64,000 bases of DNA, taken from positions 744,001-808,000 of the forward strand of contig NZ_FOAX01000001.1 of assembly GCF_900109775.1 (NCBI RefSeq), written 5' to 3'. A program made the translations under genes and the position numbers. Source of the stretch: Pseudoxanthomonas sp. GM95 (GTDB taxonomy: Bacteria; Pseudomonadota; Gammaproteobacteria; Xanthomonadales; Xanthomonadaceae). Below, one piece after another: positions 1 through 8,884 of the stretch. Numbering within the stretch: position 1 is the first letter of the stretch; each line of letters starts with the position of its first letter. A model generated the notes under the pieces. The model was given only the letters and a program-made list of their open reading frames with translations. It was not told the origin of the DNA and made no database searches.

Positions 1-18
1 CAAGCCCTCAGGCCTGGA

Positions 19-552
19 TTACCACCAGCCCCAGCGCGGGCCCCAGCCCGGACCCCAGAACGGATCGTAGAAGTACGGCGACGGATACGGGCGCACCTGC
101 ACCTCGCGCACTTCCGGCCACAGGTAGACCACGTCTGCGTTGACCTTCGGTAGGCGATAGTCGTAGTCGCCGATGCGGGTGGTGCCGGTGCCTTCGACGC
201 GACCGATGAAGGTCACTTCGCGATCCTTGGCGAAGATCGCCGGATCGTAGAAGCCGGCGCGGCAGGCGATGAAGCGGCCATCGGTGGCATCAGGCGAGTT
301 GCTCTGCGGACGGCCCGTGGCGCTCAGCGGTGCGGAGATCATCTCGAAGCAGGTGCTGTCGGCACCCGGACGGGTCTCGACGATGCGGCCGCCCCAGCGA
401 ACCTGCGCGCCAACCTGGGCGCCAGTCACCGCGTCGCGCGGCGTCACGCCGGGGAATTCGCCCTGCAGGGGCTTGGGAGCCGTGGCGCAGGCGCCAAGGA
501 GGATCGCCATGGCGCCAACAGCCAGCAGGCGAACGGAAGACGTGGTGTTCAT
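19..552 (-). CDS. slp: Slp family outer-membrane lipoprotein
   Basis: The product has 177 residues. It opens with a lipoprotein signal peptide ending in the lipobox LLGAC (Cys22), so the mature protein should be lipid-anchored, most likely in the outer membrane. The body matches the Slp pattern seen in starvation- and acid-induced lipoproteins: a QVRWGG segment, a short beta-rich core, then GDYDYRLPKV. The C-terminus is odd, being rich in Pro, Tyr and Trp (PYFYDPFWGPGWGPRWGWW). The gene lies 16 bases downstream of the transglutaminase gene on the same strand and may be the last cistron of that cluster. The cellular role of Slp proteins is poorly defined; the family call is firm. Confidence 0.85.
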   Translation of the reverse strand: MNTTSSVRLLAVGAMAILLGACATAPKPLQGEFPGVTPRDAVTGAQVGAQVRWGGRIVETRPGADSTCFEMISAPLSATGRPQSNSPDATDGRFIACRAGFYDPAIFAKDREVTFIGRVEGTGTTRIGDYDYRLPKVNADVVYLWPEVREVQVRPYPSPYFYDPFWGPGWGPRWGWW

Positions 553-568
553 ACAGGCCTCGCAGTAG

Positions 569-2548
569 TCACGGACGGTGCCGGCGAAGATCGCGTATCA
601 GCGCCCGGACGTCCGCGTGAGTGGAAGCGTAGCGCGCTTGTGCGAAACGCTGGCTGAGTGAGATGAGGTTCTCGTTTGTGGCGGCTTTGTCACTTCGCGC
701 CAGGCGCACGCGCTGGGCCCAGGCCAAGGCGGGTTCGGATGGCTCGGGCTGCAGGCCCAGGCGCCGATAGCGCCGGCCAAGGCGATGCCACTGGCGCAGC
801 AGCGGATCGGCTTCGCGTTCGCCGCGGGCGAGCAGCCAGGCCATGCCCAACAAGGTCGCGCCGCCGGCCAGCGCGAACAGCAGGCCAAGCTTGCCTTCGT
901 CCAGCTGGTCCACGCCGAAGGGCTTGAGCAGTTGGCTCTGGCGCTCGGCATTGAAACCCAGGACCAGGTCGTTCCAGTTGCTGCGCAGCCAGTCGCTGAC
1001 CTGGGCATAGCGGCTCATGTTGAACAGGCTGTCGGGGCCGCCATCGCCGCCGGCCTGTGCACGATCGTCCAGCGTGTCGTAGATGCGCTCGGGCGCCACC
1101 GCGGCGGTGGGATCGACGCGCACCCAGCCGCGCTGCGGCAACCAGACTTCGGCCCAGGCGTGGGCATCCTGGCGACGCAGGATCCAGTAACCGCCGCCCA
1201 TGGGATTGCGCACGCCGCCGACATAGCCGGTGACCACCCGTGCCGGGATGCCGGCGGCGCGCATCAGGATCACGAACGACGAGCTGAAGTGTTCGCAGAA
1301 GCCCTGCTTGGTCTGGAACAGGAACTCATCGGCGATGTCGCGGCCCGGCAGCGGCACGTCCAGCGTGTAGGCGAAGTCCTTGCGGATCATCGCCATCGCG
1401 CGCGCGACGATGGCGGCATCGCCATTGGGACCGGCTTCGGCCCGCCACTGCCTGCCCAGCGCCACCGTGCGGGGATTGAAGCCGCCCGGGAGCTGCAAGT
1501 CCTGGCGCAGCTGCTGTGGCGCGCGCTGCGCATCGAAGGTGGCGACGGCCTGCGATTGCAGGCGCCAGCGGGTCAGCGAAGACAGCGGTCGCTGCGCGCT
1601 GAGTTCGTAATCGCCGGACAGGCGGGTGCCATCCGGCGCAGCGGTTGCCAGGTCGAGTGCGACCAGCTGGCGGCGGTCGGTCGGTTCGTAGTCGAGCTGG
1701 TAGTCGTAACGCGTGCCCTGGCGTGTCGTCGGTGCCGGCGGCCGACCGCCACTCCAGCCCTGGCGCCACGTGCGTCCGTCGAACTCGCTCATGACCGGGC
1801 CGCGCCAGTACATCTGCGACGGCCGCGGCGTCGGGCCAAAGAAGGTCACGCGCGCGGCCGGGGTGTCATCGGCGAGCAGGTCGACCCATTCGCCGGGGCT
1901 CATCGTGTCTGAAAGGCCGGGGCGCCCGACCGCGCGGTCGGGTAATCCCCACAGCGGACTGCCCAGTCGCGGAAACAGCCAGAAGGTCAGCAGCACCAGC
2001 GGCAGGCCCATCAGCACCAGGCGGCCGATCTGCCAGTGATTGGTGCGTCCGGCACTGATGCCATCGGCCGCCAGCAGGCCCGATTCCAGTGCCGCCAGGC
2101 GCAGTATCGCCACCAGCGCGCATAGCACCGACAGCAGGCCCAGTGCCATCGTCATCGGCCCCTGGTCGAGCAGGAATGCGGCAAACGGCGCGAACAGCGC
2201 GAACCCGACCAGGCTGCGGCCATCGCGCAGCGAGACCGTTTCGGTCGGCTTGATCGCCAGCATCGCCGCCAGCAACGCGCAGCCGGTATCGCGGCCGAAG
2301 CGCGGGCCCGCCGCCCACAGCACGGCGGCCAGCGCGGCGATCGCCAACAGGATGCGCAGCACCAGCGGGATCGGTCGTCGCCACGACACCGAGGCGCTCA
2401 ACACGCCGATCAGGCCGACGGCCATGGCGGTCGTGCCCGGCAGCTGCAGCAACAGTGGCAGCAGGCCGAACGCGGCCGAGGCCAGTGCCCACATCCGGCT
2501 GCGCGCATCCAGCGCGGGTGAGCGCGACATGCTCCGCGTCCCGATCAC
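569..2548 (-). CDS. tgpA: TgpA-like membrane protein (DUF3488, transglutaminase, DUF4129)
   Basis: About 659 residues. The N-terminal ~200 residues form several membrane helices (DUF3488). A periplasmic transglutaminase-like domain follows, with a Cys-His-Asp triad visible as GFCEHF (about Cys418), DAHAW (about His463) and VDPT (about Asp479). A membrane helix and a cytoplasmic DUF4129-like tail close the protein. I chose the GTG at 2548 because it overlaps the stop of the upstream DUF58 gene as GTGA and has AGGGG six bases ahead; ATG at 2530 is the alternative. The open frame reaches upstream to 2986 but that part lies inside the DUF58 gene. With moxR and DUF58 it forms the three-gene module known from Pseudomonas aeruginosa, where TgpA is essential; its substrate is unknown. 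Confidence 0.9.
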   Translation of the reverse strand: MIGTRSMSRSPALDARSRMWALASAAFGLLPLLLQLPGTTAMAVGLIGVLSASVSWRRPIPLVLRILLAIAALAAVLWAAGPRFGRDTGCALLAAMLAIKPTETVSLRDGRSLVGFALFAPFAAFLLDQGPMTMALGLLSVLCALVAILRLAALESGLLAADGISAGRTNHWQIGRLVLMGLPLVLLTFWLFPRLGSPLWGLPDRAVGRPGLSDTMSPGEWVDLLADDTPAARVTFFGPTPRPSQMYWRGPVMSEFDGRTWRQGWSGGRPPAPTTRQGTRYDYQLDYEPTDRRQLVALDLATAAPDGTRLSGDYELSAQRPLSSLTRWRLQSQAVATFDAQRAPQQLRQDLQLPGGFNPRTVALGRQWRAEAGPNGDAAIVARAMAMIRKDFAYTLDVPLPGRDIADEFLFQTKQGFCEHFSSSFVILMRAAGIPARVVTGYVGGVRNPMGGGYWILRRQDAHAWAEVWLPQRGWVRVDPTAAVAPERIYDTLDDRAQAGGDGGPDSLFNMSRYAQVSDWLRSNWNDLVLGFNAERQSQLLKPFGVDQLDEGKLGLLFALAGGATLLGMAWLLARGEREADPLLRQWHRLGRRYRRLGLQPEPSEPALAWAQRVRLARSDKAATNENLISLSQRFAQARYASTHADVRALIRDLRRHRP

Positions 2549-3510
2549 GTGCGCCCCTGCGGCAGCAGCGCCAATGCACGCAGGCACTGGTGACGATGGG
2601 CCGGGCCCAGCGCAGGGCCGATCGGTGCGTGGCCGGGCAGGCGCAGGCGATAGCGCCGCGCCTGGCGCTCGGCCAGCTCGATCCAGTGGGTCAGGCGGCG
2701 GATGCGGGCTTCGTGGGTCAACGGCGCAAGCAACGTCCAGTCCAGGGTGACTTCGATGCCGACGGGCTGTTCGTACTCGCGTACCAGCAGCACATCGCGC
2801 CTTGCGCTGGGCTTCCAGGCGATGGTGTGCTGCGGATCGCCGGGACGATATGCGCGCAGGTGGTGCAGTTCTTCGCCTGCGGCATCGACGCGCGTCTGGC
2901 GCGAGGTGCCGGCCGGTTCGGGTAGTGGTGGTCCGTCGATCTCCACCGCCGGATAAACCAGTAGCGGCGTCTCGGGCCACAGCCACGACCAGGCGAGCGC
3001 CACGCCCAGTGGCTGGGTCGTGGACAGGCGCAGTCGCTCGGGCTGGAGCCAGCCGCGGCGCGTGGTCGGGCAGGCGACGCTTGCGACGACGGCGGCATCG
3101 GTGATCGGTGGCACCAGCACATCGTGCGTGCCCGCGCGCAGGCGCAAGCCGATGCGCGGGCGCCGGTCGTGCGCGGCCAGCGCGATCTGTAACTGCAGGG
3201 GCGTGCCGGCATGGACCGGCTCGGCGGTCACCGACGTCATGCGCAGGCCGGACAACTGCAAATGCGAAGCCATCAGGCTGGCCATGAAGGTCGCCGCCAA
3301 CAGCAGCGCGAGCAGCAGGGCCGGATTGTTGTTGTAGTTCAGCGCGCCCAGCAGCATGGTCGCAACCAGCACGCCGGCGAACATGCCGAACGCGGTGGGC
3401 AGCACGTACACGCGACGCCGATCAAGCGTGACCGGCAGGCTTTCCGGCGAACGCGGCCGTGCCAGCAGCGCCAACCTCGCACGCAAGCGCTGCACGAAGG
3501 CCGCCGCCAT
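2545..3510 (-). CDS. DUF58 domain protein
   Basis: 321 residues. Two hydrophobic helices near residues 33-80 anchor the protein, and a cytoplasmic DUF58 region follows. Its signature is visible as LRAYRPGDPQHTIAWKPSAR, the conserved block of this family. DUF58 proteins are partners of MoxR AAA+ ATPases and are thought to couple them to VWA or membrane substrates; the biochemical activity is not established. The gene sits 3 bases after moxR and its TGA overlaps the GTG of the transglutaminase gene, so the three genes are almost certainly co-transcribed and partly translationally coupled. Confidence 0.88.
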   Translation of the reverse strand: MAAAFVQRLRARLALLARPRSPESLPVTLDRRRVYVLPTAFGMFAGVLVATMLLGALNYNNNPALLLALLLAATFMASLMASHLQLSGLRMTSVTAEPVHAGTPLQLQIALAAHDRRPRIGLRLRAGTHDVLVPPITDAAVVASVACPTTRRGWLQPERLRLSTTQPLGVALAWSWLWPETPLLVYPAVEIDGPPLPEPAGTSRQTRVDAAGEELHHLRAYRPGDPQHTIAWKPSARRDVLLVREYEQPVGIEVTLDWTLLAPLTHEARIRRLTHWIELAERQARRYRLRLPGHAPIGPALGPAHRHQCLRALALLPQGRT

Positions 3511-3513
3511 GGT

Positions 3514-4467
3514 TCAGTCCACCGCCACCGCACGCAGGATGGCGTGGGAGAGTTCAGTGGCCGAGGCGCCTTCCGCATCCGGCACCAGGCGATGCGAGGC
3601 CACGGCCGAGAACAGTGCCTGGACGTCCTCGGGCAACACGTGGTCGCGGCCCAGCAACAGCGCATGCGCGCGTGCGCCCTTGAGTAGCGCCAGGCCGGCA
3701 CGCGGCGACAGGCCCACGCGCACACCGGGATGCTGGCGGCTGCGCGTGAGCAGCGCCTGCACGTAATCGATCAGTGCATCGCTGGCATGCACGCGTGCCA
3801 CCGCGCTGCGCAGCGCCAGGATGTCCTGGATGCCGAGCAGCGGATGGACCTGGGCAATCAGTTCGCGGCGGTCACTGCCGGCCAGCAGGGCGCGCTCGTC
3901 TTTCGCATCCGGATAGCCCAGGCCCATGCGCAACAGGAAGCGATCCAGCTGCGAATCAGGCAACGGATACGTGCCCGACAGATCCACCGGATTCTGCGTG
4001 GCGATCACGAAGAACGGCTCGTCAAGCACGTGCGTGGTGCCGTCGAGCGTGACCTGGTGTTCGGCCATGGCTTCCAGCAACGCGCTCTGCGTGCGCGGCG
4101 GCGCGCGATTGATCTCATCGGCCAGCAGTACGTTGGTGAACACCGGGCCAGGATGGAACTGGAACTGTCGCGCCTGTGCGTCGTAGATTGATACACCGAG
4201 CACGTCCCCCGGCAACAGGTCCGAGGTGAACTGCACGCGCTGGAAGCCCAAGCCCAAGGTCGCGGCCAGCGCGTGGGCCAGCGTGGTTTTGCCCAGGCCG
4301 GGCAGGTCTTCGATCAGTAGATGACCATCGGCAAGCAGGGCGACGAAGGCCAGTCGTACCTGCAGCGGCTTGCCGAGTACCAGTGCGTTTACCTGGGCTT
4401 GTGCCTGCTGCAATGCCTTGAACAAGTCATCGGTTAGCATCGTCGGTGCTGCGGGACTGGCCTGCAT
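3514..4467 (-). CDS. MoxR family AAA+ ATPase
   Basis: 317 residues from ATG 4467, which has GGAAG five bases upstream; a further ATG at 4440 is less likely. Walker A (DLPGLGKTT), Walker B (LLADEINR) and sensor 1 (VIATQNP) are all intact, followed by the C-terminal AAA lid region. MoxR ATPases act as chaperone-like remodelers that help mature or assemble protein complexes, typically together with DUF58 and VWA proteins. It is the first gene of the leftward moxR-DUF58-tgpA cluster and is divergent from the glycosyltransferase gene, with only 43 bases between the two start codons, so their promoters must overlap. Confidence 0.92.
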   Translation of the reverse strand: MQASPAAPTMLTDDLFKALQQAQAQVNALVLGKPLQVRLAFVALLADGHLLIEDLPGLGKTTLAHALAATLGLGFQRVQFTSDLLPGDVLGVSIYDAQARQFQFHPGPVFTNVLLADEINRAPPRTQSALLEAMAEHQVTLDGTTHVLDEPFFVIATQNPVDLSGTYPLPDSQLDRFLLRMGLGYPDAKDERALLAGSDRRELIAQVHPLLGIQDILALRSAVARVHASDALIDYVQALLTRSRQHPGVRVGLSPRAGLALLKGARAHALLLGRDHVLPEDVQALFSAVASHRLVPDAEGASATELSHAILRAVAVD

Positions 4468-4510
4468 AGGACTTCCGGTTTCGCTGATTCCAATCGAGTG
4501 TAGCGGCAAT

Positions 4511-6376
4511 ATGAATGAAGAAGCGCGCGCACAGCGCACGTTCCTGACGCTGTGGGTGTGCCTGACTGTGATCAAGATCCTGATCGCGGCGCGCTTGCCC
4601 TTGTTTGTCGATGAGGCCTTCTATTGGCAGGAAGGTCGGCACCTCGCTGCGGCGTATTCGGACCTGCCCGGATTGACCGCGTGGATGACGCGATTGGGCA
4701 CGGCGATCGGCGGTCAGCACGTGCTGGCGATCCGCATGCCGTTCCTGCTGTTGTCGGCGTTGTTGCCGTGGTTTCTTGCGGGAATCGGCTCGCGCTGGTT
4801 CGGTGCCGTCGCAGGCTGGCGTGCGGGCATGCTGGTGTTGCTGATGCCGTTGTCAGGAAGCCTCGGCATCATGGCCGTGCCCGATGTGCCGATGGCCTTC
4901 GCCACGGTGTTATGCCTGAATGCCGGCGCGCGCCTGCTGCGCGAGATCGATGCGGCGGCCGCCGCCGAACTCGCACTCGGCCTGGTGATTGGTGCATTGA
5001 GTCATTACCGCTTCGTCGGCGTGATCGGCGTGGGCTGCATTGCGCTGCTGTTGTTGCCTGAGGGGCGCAAGGTGCTGCGCGACGTGCGCGTGTGGGTCGC
5101 ACTGGCATTGGGCATCGCGGCGTGGGCGCCGTTGATTGCTTGGAACATCGAGAACGCCGATGCAGGCCTGCGCTTCCAGCTGGTTGATCGGCATCCGTGG
5201 ACCTTCCAGTGGGGTGGATTGCTGTTCCTGGTGATCCAGGCCGCGCTGGTTACGCCGCTGCTGTTCTATGCCTTGCTGCAGGTGCTGACGCGCGCCTTCG
5301 GCAAGGCCAGCGGGATGCCGTCGCAGTGGCGCTACTTCGGCCTGCTGGGCGGGCTGTCGACGCTGGGCTTCTTCGTGCTGGGTTTCTTCGCCGATGTCGA
5401 ACGTGTCAGCTTCCACTGGACCTTGCCTGGCTACCTGCCGCTGCTGCTGGCGGTACCCGCGTTGCTGCGCGCCTGGCCGCGCTGGTTGCGGCGCCTGACC
5501 TGGGCCATGTGTGGCGCTGGCCTGGCGGTGGTGCTGGGCTATTACCTGGTGGCCTCGGTGCCACGCTGGCGGGCCGACCTGGCGTCGAGCAAGTTCTATC
5601 CCTACAACTTCGCCGGCTGGGATGTGCTGGCGCGGGCAGTGCGCGAGGAGTTGGCGCGCCATCCGGGTCAGACCGGCCTGCTGGCCGACAACTTCAAGCT
5701 GGGCTCCGAACTGGGCTTTGCGCTGGGCGATGACGCGATCCCGGTGCTCGACCACCCGCTCAACGTCAAGCACGGTCGTGCACCGCAGCTGCGCCTGTGG
5801 AACCTGCAGAGTGATGGCGCCAGTTCGACCGCGCAGCTGCTGGTCGTCGGTGCCAGCGAGGTGCAGTACAAAGGATTGCTCGTGCAGTACCACGCGCTGT
5901 GCGCGCGGGTCGGGCCGCTGCCGTCACCGCGGGTCATCAACGTCGATCACGGGCGCCAGCGCTTCATGCTGTTCTATCTGCCCAAGCGCGATGCAGATGC
6001 GCCTTTGCCCGATGCGGCGGCCTGCACGGCACCGGCGCTGGCCTGGATCGATACGCCGGTCGACAGTGCAACCGTGCCTGGCCAGTTCGAGATCAGCGGC
6101 TGGGCCTTCAAGGATGGCGTCGGCCTCAAGGCGGTCGAGGTGTTGATCGACGGCAAGGTCGTGTCAAAGGCCGACTACGGCCTGCCCAATCCGGGCGTGG
6201 CGGCCTACTGGAAGATCTCCAACGATCCCCAGCATCCGAACGTCGGCTTCCGTGCCCGGGTCGATGCGCGCGCCTTCAAGGTCGGGCGGCACTGGCTTGG
6301 CCTGCGGCTGCATGCCGCGGATGGTTCGGTCGAAGACTGGTCCGAGCAGCCGGTGATGCTGTCCGGCCAGCAGTGA
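4511..6376 (+). CDS. ArnT-like (GT-C fold) glycosyltransferase with C-terminal Ig-like domain
   Basis: 621 residues from ATG 4511, the first Met before the hydrophobic N-terminus. Residues ~15-400 contain about ten membrane helices. The first periplasmic loop carries the acidic DEAFYW motif typical of the PMT/ArnT superfamily, which transfers sugars from polyprenyl-phosphate donors to lipid or protein acceptors in the periplasm. After a soluble region, residues ~525-620 look like a bacterial Ig-like beta domain (IDTPVDSATVPGQFEISGWA). Its stop TGA abuts the convergent maf stop, together making the palindrome TGATCA. The acceptor cannot be inferred from the sequence. Confidence 0.85.
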   Translation: MNEEARAQRTFLTLWVCLTVIKILIAARLPLFVDEAFYWQEGRHLAAAYSDLPGLTAWMTRLGTAIGGQHVLAIRMPFLLLSALLPWFLAGIGSRWFGAVAGWRAGMLVLLMPLSGSLGIMAVPDVPMAFATVLCLNAGARLLREIDAAAAAELALGLVIGALSHYRFVGVIGVGCIALLLLPEGRKVLRDVRVWVALALGIAAWAPLIAWNIENADAGLRFQLVDRHPWTFQWGGLLFLVIQAALVTPLLFYALLQVLTRAFGKASGMPSQWRYFGLLGGLSTLGFFVLGFFADVERVSFHWTLPGYLPLLLAVPALLRAWPRWLRRLTWAMCGAGLAVVLGYYLVASVPRWRADLASSKFYPYNFAGWDVLARAVREELARHPGQTGLLADNFKLGSELGFALGDDAIPVLDHPLNVKHGRAPQLRLWNLQSDGASSTAQLLVVGASEVQYKGLLVQYHALCARVGPLPSPRVINVDHGRQRFMLFYLPKRDADAPLPDAAACTAPALAWIDTPVDSATVPGQFEISGWAFKDGVGLKAVEVLIDGKVVSKADYGLPNPGVAAYWKISNDPQHPNVGFRARVDARAFKVGRHWLGLRLHAADGSVEDWSEQPVMLSGQQ

Positions 6377-6946
6377 TCAGGGCAGGGTAAAGCCGGCCTG
6401 CCGCAGCAATGTGGCCGTCGCAATCAGTGGTAGTCCGATCAGGGCGGTCGGATCGCGCGTTTCGATGGCCTCGAACAGCGTGACGCCCAAGCCTTCGCAC
6501 TTGAAGCTGCCAGCGCAGTCGAAAGGCTGTTCGGCATCTACATAGCGCGCGATCTCGTCGTGGGTCAGTCGGCGCAGGGTGACGGTGGTGGTGTCCAGGG
6601 CGGCCAGGTTCCGCTCGCCATGACTGACGCAGACCGCGGTGTGAAACTGGACCTGGCGCCCGGACATCGCCGTCAGCTGGGCGATCGCCGCGTCGCGCTG
6701 GCCCGGCTTGCCCAGCGGCTGGCCGTCCAGGTCGGCGGCCTGGTCCGAGCCGATCACCCAGCTTTCCGGAAGCTGTCGGGCGATGGCCTGGGCCTTGGCC
6801 TGGGCCAGTCGTTCGGCCAGGGCACGCGGGGTTTCGCCGGGCAGCGGCGTCTCGTCCACGTCCGGACGGGCGGCCTGGAACGGCAGGCGCAGGCGTTCCA
6901 GCAACTCGCGGCGGTACACTGAGGTGGACGCCAGGATCAGCGACAT
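6377..6946 (-). CDS. yceF: Maf-type nucleoside triphosphate pyrophosphatase, YceF subgroup
   Basis: 189 residues from ATG 6946. It starts with LILASTSVYRRELL and carries GSDQAADLDG and CAGSFKCEG, the motifs of the Maf/HAM1 fold. Overall it aligns best with E. coli YceF, which hydrolyses m7GTP and is thought to clear modified nucleotides. As in E. coli, it is divergent from yceD-rpmF, here with a 117-base gap. The ~43-codon upstream extension of the open frame has no Maf character and was left out. The subgroup, and so the exact substrate, is inferred from similarity and neighbourhood. Confidence 0.9.
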   Translation of the reverse strand: MSLILASTSVYRRELLERLRLPFQAARPDVDETPLPGETPRALAERLAQAKAQAIARQLPESWVIGSDQAADLDGQPLGKPGQRDAAIAQLTAMSGRQVQFHTAVCVSHGERNLAALDTTTVTLRRLTHDEIARYVDAEQPFDCAGSFKCEGLGVTLFEAIETRDPTALIGLPLIATATLLRQAGFTLP

Positions 6947-7024
6947 GCGGGAAAGCCCGGCGGGAGAGGGGCGGGCAGTGTGGCCTCGCCGAACGCCGGG
7001 CTGCAACGCCGGGATCACCCCGAT

Positions 7025-7053
7025 TTGACACGGCCGCGGCGGCTCTCTACCAT
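7025..7053 (+). promoter_or_regulatory. Sigma-70 promoter of yceD-rpmF, nearly leaderless
   Basis: A perfect -35 TTGACA (7025-7030) is followed after exactly 17 bases by TACCAT (7048-7053), four of six matches to the -10 consensus. Transcription should begin near 7060, leaving only a few bases before the ATG at 7064. No Shine-Dalgarno sequence fits in that space. Confidence 0.65.
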
Positions 7054-7063
7054 TTTGCGGCTT

Positions 7064-7570
7064 ATGTCCGCGCACGTGCCCGAAATCCTAGATGCTTGGC
7101 GCATGGTCGCGGCACGGCGTAGCTTCGAAGGCAAGGTGCCGCTGGCGGCATTGCGCCGGCTGGAAGGTCTGCTGACCGATGCCGAGGGTGAGGTGACGTT
7201 CGCGCTGCAGTTCGATCGCGATGCGCTGCAGGTGCCTTACGTGGAACTGAAGATCGAGACGGCGCTGCCGCTGGAATGCCAGCGCAGCCTGCAGCGGTTC
7301 CTGTTTCCGGTGTCGATGGTGCAGAAACTCGGCCTGATCAAGGACGAGGCCGACGAAGCGGCGTTGCCGGAAGATGTCGAAGCGCTGCTGGTGCCCGAAG
7401 ACGGCATGCTGCGGACGCTGGATCTGATCGAGGACGAACTGGTGCTGGCCGTGCCTGCAGTACCGATGAATCCGGAGTTGCCCGCAGTGGAGCTTGATGT
7501 CTCCCCGCGGCAGGAAGAACTGGCGAAGGCCAGCCCGTTCGCGGCGCTGGCTTCGCTCAAGAAGAACTGA
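7064..7570 (+). CDS. yceD: YceD family (DUF177) protein, 23S rRNA accumulation protein
   Basis: 168 residues. The start at 7064 is supported by alignment: PEILDAWRMVAARRSFEG matches the N-terminal LDPVRTAQKRLDYQG region of E. coli YceD. The family is conserved next to rpmF in bacteria and plants and is needed for normal 23S rRNA accumulation; no enzymatic activity is established. The C-terminal half is acidic. The gene lies 43 bases ahead of rpmF and appears to share its promoter. The start codon is only about four bases from the predicted transcription start, so the message may be translated leaderless. Confidence 0.9.
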   Translation: MSAHVPEILDAWRMVAARRSFEGKVPLAALRRLEGLLTDAEGEVTFALQFDRDALQVPYVELKIETALPLECQRSLQRFLFPVSMVQKLGLIKDEADEAALPEDVEALLVPEDGMLRTLDLIEDELVLAVPAVPMNPELPAVELDVSPRQEELAKASPFAALASLKKN

Positions 7571-7613
7571 CCGCCGCCTGGCGGTTTAATAAAGACTCGT
7601 TTGGAGCAAGACC

Positions 7614-7808
7614 ATGGCAGTTCAGAAATCCCGCGTCACCCCGTCCCGTCGCGGCCAGCGCCGTTCGCACGACGCCCTCACCGCCAAGCAGCTGTCGACC
7701 GACCCGACTACGGGCGAGACCCACATCCGTCACCACGTGACCGCTGACGGTTACTACCGTGGCAAGAAGGTCATCGCGACCAAGTCGTCGGCTGTCAGCG
7801 AAGAGTGA
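7614..7808 (+). CDS. rpmF: 50S ribosomal protein L32
   Basis: 64 residues of basic ribosomal protein L32 ([20 protein letters not shown]), preceded by GGAG eight bases before the ATG. The C-terminus shows the [15 protein letters not shown] block of proteobacterial L32. This is the form without the zinc-binding cysteines that some L32 proteins have. The order yceD-rpmF-fabH matches E. coli, apart from the missing plsX, which normally lies between rpmF and fabH and is not in this window. Confidence 0.97.
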   Translation: MAVQKSRVTPSRRGQRRSHDALTAKQLSTDPTTGETHIRHHVTADGYYRGKKVIATKSSAVSEE

Positions 7809-7885
7809 TCCCCGCCGGCGCGCGTTGATGCGCGCCTGACGGTTTCATACTTCAGGCCCGTCTTGCGGGTCGCGCAACGGGAATC

Positions 7886-8884
7886 ATGATGAGCCAGCCG
7901 GTGACGAACGGTCGTATCTACTCGCGTATCGCAGGCACCGGCAGCTTTCTGCCGGAAAAAGTCCTGACCAACGACGATCTGTCCAAGATCGTCGAGACCA
8001 GCGACGAGTGGATCCGCAGCCGCACTGGCATCCGTGAGCGTCACATCGCCGCCGAAGGCGAGAACAGTAGCGACCTGGGTTACCAGGCCTCGCTGCGTGC
8101 GCTTGAAGCGGCGGGTGTCGCGCCGTCGGACATCGACATGATCGTGGTGGGCACCACCACGCCGGACATCGTGTTTCCCTCCACCGCCTGCCTGATCCAG
8201 GCACGGCTGGGTGCCGAAGGCTGCATGGCGCTGGACGTCAACGCGGCCTGTTCGGGTTTCATCTATGCGTTGACGGTGGCGGACAAGTTCATCCGCACCG
8301 GCGATGCCAAGACCGTGCTGGTGGTCGGCGCCGAGACGCTGACCCGCATCACCGACTGGACCGACCGCACCACCTGCGTGCTGTTCGGCGACGGCGCAGG
8401 CGCGGTCGTGCTCAAGGCCGACGGCGAGACCGGCATCCTCAGCACCCATCTGCATGCCGATGGCAGCAAGAAGGAGCTGCTGTGGAATCCGGTCGGCATC
8501 TCGGCCGGCTTCAACACCGACGAGGTCAACAACGGCTCGCGGATCCTGATGAAGGGCAACGACGTGTTCAAGTACGCCGTCAAGGCGCTGGACTCGGTCG
8601 TGGACGAGGCGTTGCACGCCAACCAGCTCGACAAGAGCGACCTCAACTGGCTGGTCCCGCACCAGGCCAACCTACGCATCATCGAAGCCACGGCCAAGCG
8701 CCTGGATATGTCGATGGACCAGGTCGTGGTGACCGTCGACAAGCACGGCAATACGTCGTCTGCGTCGGTGCCGCTGGCCCTGGACGAAGCCGTGCGCGAT
8801 GGCCGCATCCAGCGTGGCCAGCTGCTGCTGCTGGAAGCCTTTGGTGGCGGTTTCACCTGGGGCTCGGCGCTGATTCGCTACTGA
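7886..8884 (+). CDS. fabH: 3-oxoacyl-ACP synthase III (KAS III)
   Basis: 332 residues, starting at the first of two tandem ATGs (7886 and 7889). FabH condenses acetyl-CoA with malonyl-ACP to start type II fatty acid synthesis in the cytoplasm. The Cys-His-Asn triad is visible: Cys122 in NAACSG, His259 in VPHQAN and Asn289 in HGNTSS. It follows rpmF by 77 bases without an obvious terminator. The plsX gene usually found directly upstream is absent here. Confidence 0.97.
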   Translation: MMSQPVTNGRIYSRIAGTGSFLPEKVLTNDDLSKIVETSDEWIRSRTGIRERHIAAEGENSSDLGYQASLRALEAAGVAPSDIDMIVVGTTTPDIVFPSTACLIQARLGAEGCMALDVNAACSGFIYALTVADKFIRTGDAKTVLVVGAETLTRITDWTDRTTCVLFGDGAGAVVLKADGETGILSTHLHADGSKKELLWNPVGISAGFNTDEVNNGSRILMKGNDVFKYAVKALDSVVDEALHANQLDKSDLNWLVPHQANLRIIEATAKRLDMSMDQVVVTVDKHGNTSSASVPLALDEAVRDGRIQRGQLLLLEAFGGGFTWGSALIRY

